From assembly GCA_029261305.1 (NCBI GenBank), contig JAJDBO010000374.1, positions 1 through 6,232 of the forward strand: a stretch of 6,232 bases of DNA. The letters are read 5' to 3'. Source of the DNA: Nitrospirales bacterium (GTDB lineage Bacteria; Nitrospirota; Nitrospiria; Nitrospirales; UBA8639). The notes below the pieces were generated by a model that was given only the letters and a program-made list of their open reading frames with translations, searched no databases and had not been told where the DNA came from. Position numbers and translations under genes: made by a program. Positions 4,405 to 6,232 of this stretch are shown piece by piece (the first letter of the stretch is position 1; each line of letters starts with the position of its first letter).

Positions 4405-6232
4405 TCAATGTTGAACCTGATACTTGGGTGAAGTGGCGACCAAATAGACCGCCGTCCGCGCCCGTGTTCTGTCATTATCACTCGCAGACACTGCCGTAAT
4501 GATGCTTTGTCGTTCCGCATCAGACAAACTCTCATGCAGCAACGCTCGCTCCACATCCGCGACCAGTTGCCCAACATCTGAGGCCACTGCCTCAAACGCT
4601 GACAAATCAATCGTCGTTCCACCGCCCAGCCCATTTGTCACAACTCGATTCACAAAATTCGCCCGAGCCATCACCCCCGTTAGGGTATTGATTTCGTACT
4701 CCGGCCCGAACAGATTCGTGCCTGGGATTTTGTACAACGGTGAAAAGAAATTGAACACATGGTGGGCTCCAAAGAGGGCTTGGCCCATGTCTCGTGTTCG
4801 CGTATAGAGCGGATTGTCAAGTTGCACATCCGCATGTAACGCACGCAGCAGGGCCAAGGCATAGAGGATCGGTTCACGCAAATGGCCGCCGTCAGTAACG
4901 ACAGTTTCTGCTTCAGGATCCATCAAAATGGCCATGATCACGGCTTGCATATTTCCACGCACACCACTTTGATCGCCATTGAACACCATCGCCACACGCT
5001 GAATATATTCAGGACTTGGGTTACTGGTGACCAAGTGACGAATGAGTCGCGTGGCAACAAACGGTCCCACGTTTGGATGTTGGAAAATATGGGTCAACGC
5101 AGCATCCAAATCTTCTTGAGCCGTTCCGCCCGATGGAATCACAAAGTCATTCATCAAGACCTTCGATTCCATGTCATGATGCGAATCCACAGCTTCCATT
5201 GGCCCCACATAAAAGGAGGAATTCCGCCAACGCAATGTCTCACCAGGTTTGGTGGGATACGTCCACCCAGTAAACACCCGAGCGAAGTTGACAATGACGT
5301 CTTGATCATAGGTCGGAACAGGCTGACCACTCGCATCCAAGACATCACTTCCATCAAGATTCAACTGTACCAATCCCACAGAGAACAGCTGGAGTAATTC
5401 TCTTGCGTAGTTTTCGTTCGGATTCAGACCAGATCCTGGTTCGGTCTTGTCATTATTCACCATATCCAAGTACCGACCCATGGTAGGACTAAGTGTGACA
5501 TCCCGCATGAGATCATAGAAATTCCCAAATGTATGGTTCATCAGCATGCGTTGGTATGGAATCATTTGATCATCGCTCCCAACCTGATGAGACGACACGA
5601 CAAACAATTGGCTCAAGGCAAAGGCCACGCGTTGCCGCAATTGATCCTGTCCATGGAACGCGTTGTGGAACCATTGATCAAATAGCGGATTCAAAGAATT
5701 GGAATCATCGACTGGATCAGGATAGGACGATGGCGTGGTGTTAAACTGTTCCGCCAAGAACGCCGTCTTCCCGATTGATTGCAAGTGGGCAATCGAAGCA
5801 GCGTTCGGACCCCACGTAGCTTGTTCTAAGAACCGAATAGCATCGGCATCTGTGGTTCCACCAGGTGTGGATGGGATAAATGTCGCCGTGGCAGCAGTCG
5901 CTGCGGTCACAGTTAAGGTACAACTTCCAATACCACTACAGGCTCCACTCCAACTGGAAAATGATTGACCGGTATTGGGAATCGCACTTAATGTCACTGA
6001 AGTCCCGCTTGGGATTGGATTCGTGCAAGTTCCCACAGCACATGTCAGGCCGACAGGAGTAATGACGACTGAACCATCACCTACGACAGTGACACTCAAA
6101 TCGACATTTGGTGGCGGTGGTGGTGGGATAAATGCTGCAGTAATCGTCACTGGCGCATTCAATATTACTTTACATCCTTCACTGCCAGTACACCCACCGG
6201 TCCATTCGCTGAACACTTGGTCCTCACCTGGA
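4405..6232 (-). CDS. DUF1800 protein with N-terminal InlB-like B-repeats, 5' end outside the window
   Basis: The frame is open to the right edge (PGEDQ can be read before the GTG at 6216), so the true start and any signal peptide lie outside; at least 608 residues are present. Numbering from the 6216 codon: part of one B-repeat to 29, a six-proline linker at 31-36, a second B-repeat at 38-113, then DUF1800 from about 124 to the end. The DUF1800 marks are AIRFLEQATWGP (126-137), NENYARELLQLFSVG (267-281), ARVFTGWTY (312-320), HHDMESKVLMN (346-356), HPNVGPFVATRLIRHLV (380-396), HLREPILYALALLRAL (445-460) and DMGQALFGAHHVF (476-488). The family's activity is unknown. B-repeats occur on secreted or surface proteins, and the paired cysteines point to an oxidising compartment. 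It precedes the DUF1501 gene on the same strand, a frequent family pairing, and the two are probably one transcript. Confidence 0.92.
   Translation of the reverse strand, partial: PGEDQVFSEWTGGCTGSEGCKVILNAPVTITAAFIPPPPPPNVDLSVTVVGDGSVVITPVGLTCAVGTCTNPIPSGTSVTLSAIPNTGQSFSSWSGACSGIGSCTLTVTAATAATATFIPSTPGGTTDADAIRFLEQATWGPNAASIAHLQSIGKTAFLAEQFNTTPSSYPDPVDDSNSLNPLFDQWFHNAFHGQDQLRQRVAFALSQLFVVSSHQVGSDDQMIPYQRMLMNHTFGNFYDLMRDVTLSPTMGRYLDMVNNDKTEPGSGLNPNENYARELLQLFSVGLVQLNLDGSDVLDASGQPVPTYDQDVIVNFARVFTGWTYPTKPGETLRWRNSSFYVGPMEAVDSHHDMESKVLMNDFVIPSGGTAQEDLDAALTHIFQHPNVGPFVATRLIRHLVTSNPSPEYIQRVAMVFNGDQSGVRGNMQAVIMAILMDPEAETVVTDGGHLREPILYALALLRALHADVQLDNPLYTRTRDMGQALFGAHHVFNFFSPLYKIPGTNLFGPEYEINTLTGVMARANFVNRVVTNGLGGGTTIDLSAFEAVASDVGQLVADVERALLHESLSDAERQSIITAVSASDNDRTRARTAVYLVATSPKYQVQH
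5878..6232 (-). repeat. Two divergent InlB B-repeat units in the DUF1800 protein
   Basis: Protein-level repeats. The partial first copy (6130-6232) and the second copy (5878-6105) align without gaps over 32 residues, from Gln-x-Phe-Ser through Phe-Ile-Pro, with 14 identities including the F-S-x-W, G-x-C and second Cys positions. Each has two cysteines about six residues apart (C9/C15 and C93/C99); the second copy also has C59 and C64 earlier in the unit. The pairs probably form disulphides. A run of proline codons at 6109-6126 separates the copies. More copies may lie beyond the window edge. Confidence 0.75.

Noticed and set aside
4003..4431. A 142-codon plus-strand frame opposite the start of DUF1501
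   Set aside because: It is a shadow of the strongly matched minus-strand DUF1501 gene and its translation has no recognisable features.
4882..5397. A 171-codon plus-strand frame inside the DUF1800 gene
   Set aside because: It is antisense to conserved DUF1800 motifs, with a His-rich, low-sense translation and no upstream signals.
6109..6126. A GGT/GGC-rich run that looks like a DNA microsatellite
   Set aside because: It is explained by six proline codons in the linker of the DUF1800 protein.

Overview
The window is a piece of bacterial chromosome of roughly balanced G+C, densely coded, with five substantial genes and the first 16 codons of a sixth. The genes encode a zinc alcohol dehydrogenase, a YbaN-type inner-membrane protein, a DUF2891 protein, and a secreted DUF1501/DUF1800 pair. 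The twin-arginine signal and the YbaN-type protein fit a Gram-negative bacterium. The phylum cannot be fixed from the sequence alone; gammaproteobacterial or Nitrospirota-like are guesses.

Layout from left to right. At 1-48 (minus) a secreted protein begins and runs off the left edge. 94-1140 (minus) is a complete zinc-dependent, probably NADP-using alcohol dehydrogenase of the YahK/cinnamyl-alcohol-dehydrogenase group. A 245-base gap follows, holding the dehydrogenase ribosome-binding site, a candidate promoter and a short direct repeat. 1386-1859 (minus) is a DUF454/YbaN membrane protein. It is divergent from 1943-2926 (plus), a soluble DUF2891 protein. That gene ends inside a perfect 14-bp hairpin placed between convergent genes. 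2977-4326 (minus) is a Tat-exported DUF1501 protein. Upstream of it and co-directional, 4405 to the right edge (minus) is a DUF1800 protein whose visible N-terminal part carries cysteine-containing InlB-like B-repeats and a proline linker.

The clearest functional unit is the DUF1800-DUF1501 pair. The two families are often neighbours, their biochemical role is not established, and here they look like an operon for two extracytoplasmic proteins. A perfect 12-bp hairpin separates them, just upstream of the DUF1501 ribosome-binding site. The other genes look like independent housekeeping or accessory units with no obvious shared pathway. I see no tRNA, rRNA, CRISPR array, insertion sequence or phage gene.
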